A stretch of DNA of 64,000 nucleotides. Source: Psychrobacillus sp042944905. Its GTDB lineage: Bacteria; Bacillota; Bacilli; Bacillales_A; Planococcaceae. The notes under the pieces are model-generated. The model was not told the origin of the DNA, ran no database searches, and saw nothing but the letters and a program-made list of their open reading frames with translations. A program made the position numbers and the translations under genes. Of the stretch, positions 1 to 9,637 are shown piece by piece (positions within the stretch are counted from its first letter, which is position 1; each line of letters starts with the position of its first letter). The stretch is from the NCBI RefSeq assembly GCF_042944905.1, contig NZ_CP168496.1, positions 1,302,001 to 1,366,000 of the forward strand, given 5' to 3'.

Positions 1-1
1 T

Positions 2-1297
2 TTACAAAAACTTCTGAATAACGAAATTATTCCTGAGTTAAATAAAATTCAAGGGATCAATAATGTCTCAGTCGGTGGCTTAAGGGAAGAAATACTTCAA
101 ATTACAGTAGATAGGGAAAAAGCTGAAAAGATAGGGTTATCATTAGAACAAATTAGAGAACAGATTAAAGAGAAACAGCTCTCATTTCCAGCTGGAAATA
201 TAAATAAAAATAACATTATCATTCCAGTCCGAGTCCAAGAAAAAATTGAGGTAATGAACGAGTTACAAAATATCGTTTTGAAATCTAAAATACTTCCTGA
301 CATTGACGGTGTAAAATTATTAGACATTGCTAAGGTCGAAGAAATAACGGAGAAACCTGAAATTACACGATTCAACTTACAGGATTCATTTTCAATGGCT
401 GTTACGAAACAGCAAGATGCAAATACCGTCGAAGTAGCTAGTAAAGTACTTGATGTTCTTAATCAATATGATGAAAAATTGGATTATAAAATTGGTTTTG
501 ATTCAGCAGAGGGAATTGAAAAGTCTGTCAACACGTTAATAAAAGAAGGATTACTCGGTGCTCTTTTTGCTTCAATTGCCGTCCTTCTCTTTTTACGGAA
601 TTTTAGAGCGACTATTATTGCGATCATCTCCATTCCACTTTCATTACTTGTTTCATCCATCTTTTTATATCAACTTGATATTTCACTTAACATTATGACT
701 CTAGGTGGAATGGCTGTAGCTGTTGGGCGTGTTGTTGATGATAGTATCGTTGTCATTGAAAATATTTTCAGACGTGTAAGAAGAGATAAAGCAAGTATGA
801 CGAACGAATTAATCCAAAATTCCACAAAAGAGATTTTAAAGGCCATTACATCTTCAACGATTACATCTGTCGTCGTATTTTTACCTTTAGGTTTTGTCGG
901 CGGAATAACAGGAGAATTTTTCTTGCCTTTTGCATTAACAATTATCTTCTCATTATTTGCTTCACTTTTGGTTTCGATTACAATTGTTCCTATTTTAGCA
1001 AAGTTCTCATTCAGCAAGGCACCAAAGGAAGAAAAAGATAGTGCTCTGCAACCCATTTATGAAAAGATTATTAAATGGTCTTTAAACAGAAAAGGAATTA
1101 TTATTGGTTTATCATTCTTTACATTAATAGGGTCAAGTGCACTTGTACCAAGCCTCGGCTTCACATTTATACCGAATGAAGAACAGAAATTACTCGTTGC
1201 AACAATTGAGCTGCCAGCCTCAACTTCACTTGAACGAACCAATAAAATTTCGCTTAAAGTAGAGGAAATGTTAGATAAGAAAAAAGAAGTAAATTAA
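2..1297 (+). pseudogene. RND efflux transporter (AcrB/SwrC-like), N-proximal part, cut by the window edge and ended by an in-frame stop
   Basis: Frame 2 is open from the first base, so the true start lies upstream of the window. The part seen covers the porter region and the first membrane half of a resistance-nodulation-division pump, a proton-driven exporter of amphiphilic compounds. A segment reading GGMAVAVGRVVDDSIVVIEN matches the TM4 region of AcrB-type pumps, where the two Asp residues carry the proton relay. The reading frame meets TAA at 1295-1297 and continues at once in the same frame as a normal RND second half. This looks like a single nonsense change (for example CAA to TAA) or a sequencing error. 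An internal ATG at 254 is not a credible start. Gram-positive relatives such as SwrC/YerP are single proteins of about 1050 residues. Confidence 0.85.
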
Positions 1298-2587
1298 GTG
1301 ACAGCTGGAATTGGTAGCCGAGATTTTGAAAGTGGTATCAAAAAACAAAATCAAGCAAACTACTTCATCAGTTTAAAAGAAGATGTAAAAGTTACAACAG
1401 TTATAAAAGAGCTGGAGAAAGATATAGAAGAAATTGTTTTAAAAGAAGAACCAGAAGCAAAAATAGGAATTCAAGAACAGTCGACAGGGGGGCCACCTTC
1501 CAATAATAATGTCAATATTAATTTGTATTCGACAGACTTACAAGCTTTAGAAAAGGCTGCTAAAAATGTAGAAGCTTATATGAATGAACAAAAAGATTTA
1601 AAATACATTTCTAATAATTTTTCTGAGAAACAAAAACAAATTGTCGTTAACATTAATGCAGAGAAAGCTTCACAGTTAGGCATCTCGGGTTATCAATTAT
1701 TAGGAACCGTAAGTGACTCAACCAAATCAGTACCAGTTGGAAATTTAATATTGGATGGAAAAGATCAGAAATTATTACTTTCCTATGACAAGCAAATAGC
1801 TTCAATTGATGAACTAAAAAAAATAATGATCTTCTCTTCACAAGGACCAATACCTATTACTGAAGTTGCAGACATTACTGAAATCGAAGAGTTTACTTCT
1901 ATACAAAAGTTAGAAGGTAAAGTTTTTGCTCAAATTTCAGCGACTATAAACTCGAATGACATTCGTTCTGTTTCCAAAAGAGTTATTGACGGAGTGAAAA
2001 CAGATGTTAATATTCCTAAAGAAGTCACATTCGAAGGTGGCGGTGGAAGTGATGAAACAGTTGAGACATTTACTCAACTTGGGCTAGCGATGATCATTGC
2101 AATTGGCTTAGTATACTTAACAATGCTAATCACATTTGGAAAAGCAAGAATTCCGTTTATTATTCTTTCATCACTTATTTTTGTTCCAATTGGTTCACTA
2201 CTCGGACTATTTTTTGCAAAAGAACCAATGTCTGTTAGTGTAATGATCGGATTATTAATGCTAATCGGTATTGTAACAACAAATGCAATCGTACTCGTAG
2301 ATCGAATAGAACAAAACCGTGAACAAAAAAATATGCCGATACGCCAAGCACTTATTGAAGCTGGAAAGACAAGATTACGCCCAATCTTAATGACGGCTTT
2401 TGCTACAATTGCTGCATTAATTCCATTAGCATTTACGACTTCTTCAGGTACGCTCATTTCTAAGGGACTTGCAATAACAGTAATTGGGGGGCTAACTTCT
2501 TCCACACTGTTAACTTTAATATTAGTACCTGTTATCTATGAAATTTTCTTCTTTAAACAAGTTAAAAGGGAAGCTATCAATAAATAA
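1298..2587 (+). pseudogene. RND efflux transporter (AcrB/SwrC-like), C-proximal part after the in-frame stop
   Basis: This is the same reading frame as the preceding fragment. It encodes about 430 residues with the second periplasmic/extracellular porter region followed by a membrane bundle (GLAMIIAIGLVYLTMLITFG, then a TM run with the motif TNAIVLVDRIEQNR and TRLRPILMTAFATI). Those motifs are typical of TM10-TM12 in RND pumps. GTG at 1298 directly abuts the TAA and has no ribosome binding site, so independent translation is unlikely. The two halves together would restore a normal-length pump. A bidirectional hairpin follows at 2629-2673. Confidence 0.85.
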
Positions 2588-2628
2588 TTTTTTATAAATC
2601 CAATCTACAAATCTATAAGTTAAAAAAT

Positions 2629-2673
2629 AAAGAGGCAACCAAAAAGTATTCAACCTTTTGGACTGCCTCTTTA
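2629..2673. terminator. Bidirectional terminator between the RND gene and the feo cluster
   Basis: Complementary arms AAAGAGGCA and TGCCTCTTT enclose an inner pair CAAAAAG/CTTTTTG-like segment. A-rich sequence lies on the left and T-rich sequence on the right. It sits between two convergent gene sets. Confidence 0.7.
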
Positions 2674-2713
2674 ACATTTTAATAATATAGGAATAATTGG
2701 AAGAGAGATCGTT

Positions 2714-2869
2714 TTATTCTTTTAAAGAATTAGTTGAACAGGAAGAGGCACAATTCTCGCTTAATGCGCATCCAGCACATTTACCCATTTTACTTCTTTT
2801 AACAAAACGATAAAGGGTAAAGACAGCATATCCGAAAATGAGTACACCAAGAATGATGCTTACTAACAT
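2714..2869 (-). CDS. Small FeoB-associated Cys-rich membrane protein (51 aa)
   Basis: This reading frame encodes 51 residues. A single N-terminal membrane helix (about residues 3-20) is followed by a basic stretch and a Cys cluster KCAGCALSENCASSC (Cys31, Cys34, Cys40, Cys44). The arrangement matches the family annotated as FeoB-associated Cys-rich membrane protein, usually the last gene of Firmicutes feo operons. It starts 24 bp after the feoB stop on the same strand, so it is the third operon member. A role in metal handling during Fe(II) import is inferred from family and position. Confidence 0.8.
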   Translation of the reverse strand: MLVSIILGVLIFGYAVFTLYRFVKRSKMGKCAGCALSENCASSCSTNSLKE

Positions 2870-2892
2870 CTCGTATTCCTTCTTTCTGATAA

Positions 2893-4905
2893 TTAGAATC
2901 CTAGAAGCTTACCACCTTGATAGATGATAATGGAAATAATATAAGCAATAATTAAAGCGTAAATAATGGAAAACCAAGTCCATTTCGCTGAGCCTGTTTC
3001 TTTTTTAATTGCTGCAACAGTCGCTAGGCACGGAACATACAGTAATATGAAGGCTAAAAAGCTATAAGCTGAAAGTGGAGTAAAGAAATCAGCCATAACG
3101 CCTTGTAGCGTATGCATGTCAGGAGCAACATAAATAATGTTCATGGTTGAAACGACAACTTCTTTTGCAAGAAAACCAGTTAATAATGCGGCTCCAGCTT
3201 GCCAGTTACCGAATCCAATCGGTTTTAATATTGGTGCAATAGCTCCACCAATTAAAGCAAGAAAACTTTCATCCATTGGAACATTCAAGCCGTGTGGTCC
3301 AGCATACGTTAATAGCCAAATCACAACAGACCCACCAAAAATAAATGTACCAGCTTTGCGAATAAAACCTTTTCCTTTTTCCCATGTGCTTTGTAATAAA
3401 TTCTTAAGTTGTGGAATTCGATAAGGTGGTAATTCAATAACAAAAAATGAACTCGCTTGTTTTAAAATAGTAGATGAGAAAATTTTTGCTAATGTTAAAG
3501 CTAGAATAATACCTAACAAATAAAGTGATAACACAATTAATGCTTGGTTATGTTTAAAAAAGGCTCCGACAAACAAACTGTATACAGTTAATCTAGCAGA
3601 ACAAGACATAAGTGGTGTTAAAATTATAGTGAGTAGTCTTTCTTTAGGCTGTTCAATGGTTCTTGCAGCCATAATACCGGGTACATTGCATCCAAACCCT
3701 ATAATCATTGGAATAAATGCTTTTCCGTTTAGTCCAATGCTCTCCATTATTTTATCCATAACCATGGCTACTCGCGCCATATAGCCTGAATCCTCGATAA
3801 AGGAAATGAGAAAGAAAAGCATAAAGATTTGTGGTACAAAAACAATAACTCCTCCAACACCTGCTACAATTCCTTGTAGAATTAATGCACGAATGAATTC
3901 AGTTGCACCTGCAGCGTTAAGCAAACTATTAAGCGTGTCTGTCAGTGGTCCTGTGATAATATAATCTAATCCATCTGAAAGTGGTGTTCCCGCCCAATCA
4001 AAAGTTAGTTTAAAGATGAGATACGTAAATAACAAAAAGATAGGAAGCCCTAGCACTTTATTTGTCACAATATTATCTATTCGATCGGTCAGTGTATATT
4101 CACTTTTTTTCGTCTGCAGCATGCAGCAAATTAACAAAGATTGAATATAGTTGCCGCGGATAACACGAATATGGTGAGCAATTGAGATTGCTTTTGTTTC
4201 AAACTGAATATCTTCTTCCGTCTTTTTAAACAATTCATTCAAAGTAGAATCAGATATATACTTTTTAAGTAAATCTCGAACCAAGCTGTTTCCTTCTAGA
4301 AATTGTATGGCTAACCATCTGCTTGGTGGTAATTCTTGACTCTCTGGAATCAAGCTAATGACTTGCTCAATAGCTTCTTCCATAGTTTTTCCGTAATCAA
4401 TATGAAGAGGTGATTGTTGAGAGATAGGTGAAGAGAGCATGGAAGCCAGTTCATCACAACCTGCACCTGAACGGGCAATAATTGGGGCAACGTGACAACA
4501 AAGACGCTCAGATAAGAGTTGGACGTCGATTTCCATCCCCCTTGCTTTCGCAACATCTATCATATTTAACCCAATAGTAAGCGGTTTTCCGTATTCTAAA
4601 AGTTGTAAGGTTAAATATAAATTGCGCTCTAATTGGGAAGCATCCACAATGTTTAATATCATTGAAACATCATCATAAAGAAGGTAGTTGGTAGCAACTC
4701 CTTCGTCTCTAGATAATGGATTAAGTGAGTATACGCCTGGTAAGTCAACTAAGTTTCCAACATTATTTTTTAAGACACCGACTTTTTTTTCAACTGTAAC
4801 CCCTGTCCAGTTTCCAACATACTCATAAGAACCTGTAAGTTTGTTGAACAAAGAAGTTTTGCCTGTGTTTGGGTTACCAGCCAATGCAACAGTGATCATA
4901 CGCAT
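2893..4905 (-). CDS. feoB: Ferrous iron transport protein B, FeoB
   Basis: A 670-aa Fe(II) permease with an N-terminal cytosolic G domain and a polytopic membrane domain. G motifs are visible: GNPNTGKTS (G1, about residues 10-18), a GNWTGVTVE switch region, VDLPGVYSL (G3) and GLNMID (G4). The membrane part carries the two Gate-type repeats (FVPQIFMLFFLISFIEDSGYM and the segment around GFLAKEVVVSTMN). It moves Fe2+ into the cytoplasm. Its 5' end overlaps the 3' end of feoA by 10 bp, which suggests translational coupling. The length is normal for the family. Regulation by Fur is suggested by the box at 5178-5196. Confidence 0.97.
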   Translation of the reverse strand: MRMITVALAGNPNTGKTSLFNKLTGSYEYVGNWTGVTVEKKVGVLKNNVGNLVDLPGVYSLNPLSRDEGVATNYLLYDDVSMILNIVDASQLERNLYLTLQLLEYGKPLTIGLNMIDVAKARGMEIDVQLLSERLCCHVAPIIARSGAGCDELASMLSSPISQQSPLHIDYGKTMEEAIEQVISLIPESQELPPSRWLAIQFLEGNSLVRDLLKKYISDSTLNELFKKTEEDIQFETKAISIAHHIRVIRGNYIQSLLICCMLQTKKSEYTLTDRIDNIVTNKVLGLPIFLLFTYLIFKLTFDWAGTPLSDGLDYIITGPLTDTLNSLLNAAGATEFIRALILQGIVAGVGGVIVFVPQIFMLFFLISFIEDSGYMARVAMVMDKIMESIGLNGKAFIPMIIGFGCNVPGIMAARTIEQPKERLLTIILTPLMSCSARLTVYSLFVGAFFKHNQALIVLSLYLLGIILALTLAKIFSSTILKQASSFFVIELPPYRIPQLKNLLQSTWEKGKGFIRKAGTFIFGGSVVIWLLTYAGPHGLNVPMDESFLALIGGAIAPILKPIGFGNWQAGAALLTGFLAKEVVVSTMNIIYVAPDMHTLQGVMADFFTPLSAYSFLAFILLYVPCLATVAAIKKETGSAKWTWFSIIYALIIAYIISIIIYQGGKLLGF

Positions 4906-5123
4906 TCCACCTGAATCATTTTAGCTTCACGGCGGCGAATTCCTATTAATTGTCCTTTTGCTTCAATTGCAATTGGACCGCCTAACGGTAATATTCGTTT
5001 AATCATAACGACAGTCCCTTGCATAATTCCTAAATCTAATAAACGACGCTGAACAAGTTCATTCATATGATCAGTATTCGTAATTCGTACTCTTTCACCT
5101 GTGTGTATATCTGTTAAAAGCAT
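4896..5123 (-). CDS. feoA: Ferrous iron transport protein A, FeoA (SH3-like)
   Basis: A 75-aa FeoA-domain protein (LTDIHTGERVRI, then RRLLDLGIMQGTVVMIKR and GGPIAIEAKGQLIGIRRREA), a small SH3-like partner of FeoB. The reading frame extends further upstream, but the ATG at 5123 is preferred. It has GAGGTG about 6 nt upstream and begins where family members begin. The upstream extension would run through the Fur box. It overlaps feoB by 10 bp as first gene of feoA-feoB-small protein. Confidence 0.93.
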   Translation of the reverse strand: MLLTDIHTGERVRITNTDHMNELVQRRLLDLGIMQGTVVMIKRILPLGGPIAIEAKGQLIGIRRREAKMIQVECV

Positions 5124-5177
5124 TCCATTCACCTCTATAGGGATGACAATATAAATCATTTTACTTATCAAGTATAT

Positions 5178-5196
5178 GAGAATGATAATCATTTGT
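5178..5196. promoter_or_regulatory. Fur box upstream of feoA
   Basis: The sequence GAGAATGATAATCATTTGT agrees with the classical 19-bp Fur consensus at 15 positions. Its core TGAGAAT-G-ATAATCA fits the 7-1-7 palindrome at 13 of 15 positions. It lies about 55 bp upstream of the feoA start on the opposite strand, where iron repression would be expected. Confidence 0.75.
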
Positions 5197-5342
5197 AAAT
5201 ACTAAAGAATTAAATCACTAAAGAAAGACTGTATGTTTAATATCAACTGTCATTTCTTCAGAAATTTGTGTATATTATCACTATAATAGATACGCGACTT
5301 TGTGAATCATTTTGGAAAATTATTTAAGGCAGGTGGAGTATT

Positions 5343-6017
5343 ATGAAAATCCTATTAGCAGAAGACGATCATCGTTTGGGCAAGTTGTTAGAACATATGC
5401 TAAAAAGAAAAGAAGGATACACGGTGGAATGGTATACAAATGGAAGAGAAGCGTATGAATATGCCACCGAATCGCATTATGATGTATTAATTTTAGATTG
5501 GATGTTACCAGAATTGGATGGAATAACAGTTTGCCAAAGATTGAGGCAAAATGGTTATATAGGGGCAATCTTAATTTTAACGGCGAAAGATGATGTGATG
5601 GATCGAGTAAAGGGTCTCGATTCTGGTGCAGACGATTATTTAACGAAACCATTTGAATTTGAAGAACTTTTTGCAAGAATTCGGGTTCTTTCAAGAAGAA
5701 ACTATGCCCCCATACAAGATGATGTGGTAATTTTCGGTAATTTAACTCTTGACCGTACCAAGCATACTTTACACCGAAATGGAATCGAAATATCATTAAC
5801 TCCAAAAGAGTTCCAATTACTAGATTTATTAATTAGGAATAAAGGGAAGGTTCTAACTCGGGAAGTAATTCTCGATCGAGTATGGGGTTATAACGCAGAT
5901 GTTACAAGCAATTCGGTAGACGCCTATATCAGGCTGCTTCGAAAAAAAGTAGACGAAAAAGGCGAAAAAACAATTATTTGCAATATTCGAGGAGTAGGAT
6001 ATTCCGTTGAAACATAA
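5343..6017 (+). CDS. OmpR-family response regulator
   Basis: A 224-aa regulator. The N-terminal receiver has acidic residues EDD at 7-9, the phosphoacceptor Asp52 in LILDWMLPELDG and the LTAKDD Lys region. The C-terminal winged-helix DNA-binding domain shows TPKEFQLLDLL and the NSVDAYIRLLRKKVD recognition region. An AGGTGG ribosome binding site sits a few bases upstream of ATG. The histidine kinase overlaps its end. The probable target is the COG4705 membrane protein gene downstream, which has spaced TTTTCAT repeats in its promoter region. Confidence 0.93.
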   Translation: MKILLAEDDHRLGKLLEHMLKRKEGYTVEWYTNGREAYEYATESHYDVLILDWMLPELDGITVCQRLRQNGYIGAILILTAKDDVMDRVKGLDSGADDYLTKPFEFEELFARIRVLSRRNYAPIQDDVVIFGNLTLDRTKHTLHRNGIEISLTPKEFQLLDLLIRNKGKVLTREVILDRVWGYNADVTSNSVDAYIRLLRKKVDEKGEKTIICNIRGVGYSVET

Positions 6018-7347
6018 TGTTAATGTATTTTCTACAACTAGAAAAAATTTAGCCCAATATAATAGTAGGATGCTAATTGTATTCTTATTATTTTTTAATA
6101 TTGTGATTAGTGTTTTTCTTTTTATCAATATGTACAATGAACAAAAAGTAACGATGTACGATATTGCCAAACAAGAGATAAAAGAATTGCAAACAGATGG
6201 AGAAGAATTATCAAATAATCAAAATCATAATACCGGAACAGAATCTACTAATAATAAAACACAAGGGGTATTCTTAACTTATTTTCTAAAATCAAATAAT
6301 GAACTTGTGATTATAGATGAATTTTCACCAAAAATGAGAACAATCCTGTTAAAAATAGTAGAGAATTGGAAGCCAATTGAAATGGAAGTTAAATATCAAG
6401 AGGTGGAAATTTCCAAAGAAGACTCTGTCTATTTACTCATCGTTTCGCAAAATGTTTATGATAATGGTAAGCTAAAAGGAACTATTTATATAGGAAAAGA
6501 TATTACTTTTTTAAGAAATATGTTTATTCATTTTTTATTTATCCTGCTTGGAATTTCACTCATCTTTTTTGTCATAGCCCTTATTGTTGGACAAGTCATG
6601 ACAAAACGAGCGATGGAACCGATTATAAAAACGTATCATCTACAATCAGAGTTCATAGCAGATGCCTCCCATGAGTTAAGGACTCCATTAAGTGTTTTAA
6701 AGTCTGGTTTAGATGTCATTGAATATGAAGAAGGAAATAAGTTTTCCACTTTTTCTAAAAGTATTTTATCTGATTTAAAAGAAGAGATAAGAAGTACTAC
6801 ACAACTAGTTAGTAACTTATTATTTTTAATCCGTTCAGATTCAGGGGAACAATCGTCGTTTGTTGAGCGTTTTGATTTGCAAGAATTAATGCAACAAATT
6901 TTAAGGTCATTCCATCATTTGTCAGAAACGAAGAAGATAAAGTTAGATTTACAAACACTAACCCCACTCGTTCTGTTGACAGATAGGGAAAGATTAAAGC
7001 AATTGCTGTATATCTTAATGGATAATGCAATGAAATACACACCGAGTGATGGAAAGATAAGCATCTCCTATGAACTTAAGTCTGATCAACAAATCGAGAA
7101 GCTCTATATAGTTGTTAGAGACAATGGTATTGGTATTCCTTTAGAACAGCAAGAGCGGATATTTGACCGCTTTTACCGGGTGGATAAAAGTCGTTCACGT
7201 CAAAATGGCAGTTCAGGACTGGGATTACCAATTGGTAAATCTATTGTAGAATCATTAAATGGAACTATTAAGGTTTCGAGCGAATTAAATAAAGGAAGCG
7301 AGTTTGCAATAACTATTCCACTTTCAAAAGCAATAGACAACGATTAA
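6007..7347 (+). CDS. Sensor histidine kinase (partner of the preceding regulator)
   Basis: A 446-aa membrane kinase. A TM helix near residues 22-42 and another near 174-197 bracket an extracellular sensor region of about 130 residues rich in Asn and Glu. The HisKA motif ADASHELRTPLSVL has phospho-His222. The HATPase domain has an N box (LLYILMDNAMKYTP), DNGIGIP (G1) and GLGLPIGKSI (G2). The start is TTG at 6007, overlapping the regulator by 11 bp, which implies coupled translation. No HAMP domain is obvious. The ligand cannot be told from sequence. Confidence 0.92.
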   Translation: MKHNVNVFSTTRKNLAQYNSRMLIVFLLFFNIVISVFLFINMYNEQKVTMYDIAKQEIKELQTDGEELSNNQNHNTGTESTNNKTQGVFLTYFLKSNNELVIIDEFSPKMRTILLKIVENWKPIEMEVKYQEVEISKEDSVYLLIVSQNVYDNGKLKGTIYIGKDITFLRNMFIHFLFILLGISLIFFVIALIVGQVMTKRAMEPIIKTYHLQSEFIADASHELRTPLSVLKSGLDVIEYEEGNKFSTFSKSILSDLKEEIRSTTQLVSNLLFLIRSDSGEQSSFVERFDLQELMQQILRSFHHLSETKKIKLDLQTLTPLVLLTDRERLKQLLYILMDNAMKYTPSDGKISISYELKSDQQIEKLYIVVRDNGIGIPLEQQERIFDRFYRVDKSRSRQNGSSGLGLPIGKSIVESLNGTIKVSSELNKGSEFAITIPLSKAIDND

Positions 7348-7381
7348 GAAAATATGTTCCACGAATTTTATTAACCATAAA

Positions 7382-7399
7382 TTTTCATGTATTTTTCAT
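7382..7399 (+). promoter_or_regulatory. Direct TTTTCAT repeats, candidate response-regulator site
   Basis: Two copies of TTTTCAT begin at 7382 and 7393, 11 bp apart (one helical turn), about 60 bp upstream of the COG4705 gene. This spacing is usual for OmpR-family dimers. Assignment to the adjacent regulator is inference. Confidence 0.45.
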
Positions 7400-7456
7400 T
7401 CTTGTATTTTATAGTTTTCTTTAGGGAATAACATTAGAAAAGAGGAGGATTAATAA

Positions 7457-8299
7457 ATGGGGCAATATAGAGACGATCGAAATGATAATAGTAAAAATTC
7501 AGCTGTTTCTGGGGACTTACTAAAATCAAAATCACAAGGTAGACAAATGTTAAATAAAGTTCCGGTAATCATCACAATTTACTTCTGGATTATTAAAATC
7601 ATGGCAACCACAGTGGGGGAGACGGCGGCAGACTTTATAAACGAAAAGTTTAACTTAGGCCTTACTATCACTACCCTTATAATGAGCGTACTTTTGATCA
7701 TAACTTTGGTCTTTCAGTTCAAAGCTACTAAGTACGTGCCAAGTTTATACTGGTTGACGGTTGTATTAATAAGTGTGGTTGGTACGCTAGGTTCAGATAA
7801 TTTAGTTGATAATTTAGGAATACCTCTTGTGACAACTACAATCATTTTTGCGATAGCAGTGTTGATCAGCTTTGCGATTTGGTATGCAAGTGAGAAAACG
7901 TTGTCCATACATTCTATCCACACTACTAAGCGAGAAGTATTTTACTGGGTTGCTATCCTGTTCACCTTTGCTTTAGGTACTTCTGCCGGTGATCTTATAG
8001 CAGAGGGGCTTAACATTGGTTACTTGAATTCAGCTATTATGTTCGCTGTTTTGATAGGTTTAGTAGTTATTGCCTACTATCGTTTTAAAATGAATGCAGT
8101 GTTGGCTTTCTGGATCGCATACATTTTAACTCGTCCATTTGGCGCTTCTCTTGGAGACTACTTATCGCAATCTCACCATGCCGGTGGTCTTGGACTGGGT
8201 ACGATGGGTACTAGTCTAATCTTCCTCATAACAATTTTGGGATTGGTTATCTTCTTAACAAAGACAAAAATAGATAATCCGGTTCAAATAGAAGAGTAA
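7457..8299 (+). CDS. COG4705-type polytopic membrane protein
   Basis: A 280-aa protein with about eight membrane helices. The segments TTVGETAADFINEKFNLGLT, GTLGSDNLVDNLGIPL, GTSAGDLIAEGLNIGYL and RPFGASLGDYLSQ form four repeats of a G-D-L/G motif. These are typical of the uncharacterised COG4705 membrane-anchored family. AGAGGAGG precedes the ATG. It stands alone downstream of a two-component pair, and the TTTTCAT repeats suggest that pair controls it. The function is unknown; a role in envelope stress or small-ion traffic is only a guess. Confidence 0.8.
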   Translation: MGQYRDDRNDNSKNSAVSGDLLKSKSQGRQMLNKVPVIITIYFWIIKIMATTVGETAADFINEKFNLGLTITTLIMSVLLIITLVFQFKATKYVPSLYWLTVVLISVVGTLGSDNLVDNLGIPLVTTTIIFAIAVLISFAIWYASEKTLSIHSIHTTKREVFYWVAILFTFALGTSAGDLIAEGLNIGYLNSAIMFAVLIGLVVIAYYRFKMNAVLAFWIAYILTRPFGASLGDYLSQSHHAGGLGLGTMGTSLIFLITILGLVIFLTKTKIDNPVQIEE

Positions 8300-8357
8300 T
8301 TTATAAAGTTGAAAGAAAGTGTAATCTTAGTCTTGTATTCATAGAAATTAAGTGCGG

Positions 8358-8388
8358 AGCGTCTGAGGTTTTTTATACGGACGCTTTT
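8358..8388 (+). terminator. Terminator after the COG4705 gene
   Basis: The hairpin AGCGTC...GACGCT is followed by TTTT. The remaining sequence to 8607, upstream of the HPr kinase gene, shows no gene; only weak AT-rich promoter-like stretches are seen. Confidence 0.6.
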
Positions 8389-8607
8389 AAATAGGTAGGA
8401 GAGGAGTTTATCTTAAAAATTATCCAGACAATATTTTACTTCTCTTAGCTTGGTCTTTTCACTTCGAAACAGTTATCGCTTAATCGTTCACTGACTAATT
8501 GGTGAATGTTTTAGTAAAATTAACCGAATGTACTTGCACAGAACCCATTATTGCGGTAGCATTACAACTAATTTATGGTGAATTCGAGAAGGCGAGTGTT
8601 AATAAAT

Positions 8608-9537
8608 ATGAAAATAGTTACAGTAGAAGATATTGTCCGTCGGTTTTCTTTTGAGGTGTTAACAGGACAAGAACAATTGGCGAGAGAATTAAAGAAAACC
8701 AAAGTACGTCGACCAGGACTAGAGTTTATGGATAAATTCGATTTCATTGCGACAGAATATGTGCAGATTTTGGGGAAAAATGAAATTAATTATTTACATA
8801 CACTTACAGAGGATGAATGTAAACTTCGCATCGGAAATATTGTGCAATACGATCCTCCGTGCATTGTGATCACATCAAATCAAGAAGAGCCGCTCGGACT
8901 AATAGGCTACTGTGTAGAAAAGAAAATTCCAGTATTGCGTACTTACGATACGATGAGTGAAGTATGTGAGAAGTTGGATGCATTTGTAGTAAAGGCGATG
9001 GCACCAGAAAGTGCAATTCACGGTGTTTGTGTTAATGTCTCTGGGATTGGTATTCTTTTGCGTGGCAAGTCTGGAGTTGGAAAAAGTGAAACAGCTCATA
9101 CGTTAATTGGTCGGGGGCATCGACTGGTGGCAGATGATATCGTCGTTTTAAAGAAATTAAGTCCCCAAACTCTACTTGGATCACATAACGATAAAAATAA
9201 AGAATTTCTCGCCCTGCGTAGTATTGGCCTCTTAAATGTCGTTCGACTTTACGGAAGAGCAGCATTTCAAGAAGAAACACGAATTGCGCTCGATATTGAA
9301 CTGACAAAATGGGAGCATAATGCTTTAAATAATGAACTCGAGTTAGAATCGAAGTTCACCGAATATATGGGCGTTCAAATTCCTCATATTCAAATTCAAC
9401 TACAACCAGGTCGTGATGTTGCTGGTTTAATAGAAGCAGCAGCGAATAACTGGTATTTAAAGCAGCAAGGGTATAGTGCTGCGGAGGATTTTGTTAAGCG
9501 ACTCGAACAAGATTTTGATGATTCTAAATCTAACTAA
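8608..9537 (+). CDS. hprK: HPr kinase/phosphorylase paralogue (orphan)
   Basis: A 309-aa HPrK/P-like enzyme. The N-terminal domain is followed by a C-terminal kinase domain with conserved His in ESAIHGVCVN, P-loop GKSGVGKSE, and IGRGHRLVADD, the catalytic Asp region. The family known from L. casei and B. subtilis phosphorylates HPr Ser46 and thereby controls carbon catabolite repression. The second family signature, usually IRGLGII, reads LRSIGLLNVVRLYG here, so it is divergent. The gene is not next to lgt or ppaX, its usual neighbours, which suggests a second copy. The upstream ATG at 8575 would add 11 residues but lacks a ribosome binding site. Start choice is moderately uncertain. Confidence 0.82.
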   Translation: MKIVTVEDIVRRFSFEVLTGQEQLARELKKTKVRRPGLEFMDKFDFIATEYVQILGKNEINYLHTLTEDECKLRIGNIVQYDPPCIVITSNQEEPLGLIGYCVEKKIPVLRTYDTMSEVCEKLDAFVVKAMAPESAIHGVCVNVSGIGILLRGKSGVGKSETAHTLIGRGHRLVADDIVVLKKLSPQTLLGSHNDKNKEFLALRSIGLLNVVRLYGRAAFQEETRIALDIELTKWEHNALNNELELESKFTEYMGVQIPHIQIQLQPGRDVAGLIEAAANNWYLKQQGYSAAEDFVKRLEQDFDDSKSN

Positions 9538-9598
9538 GGTCCATAAAAGTACCAAATTAGAAAAAAGCGTAAAAATAAATAGTAAAATAGAAAAAGAA

Positions 9599-9628
9599 GA
9601 CATGTGCAGAAAATGCACATGTCTTTTT
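9599..9628 (+). terminator. Terminator after hprK
   Basis: A perfect 10-bp stem GACATGTGCA/TGCACATGTC with loop GAAAA is followed by TTTTT. Confidence 0.9.
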
Positions 9629-9637
9629 GAGTTTCAT

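Noticed and set aside
8575..8607. Earlier ATG start for hprK
   Set aside because: No ribosome binding site precedes it and the extra residues are not part of the family.
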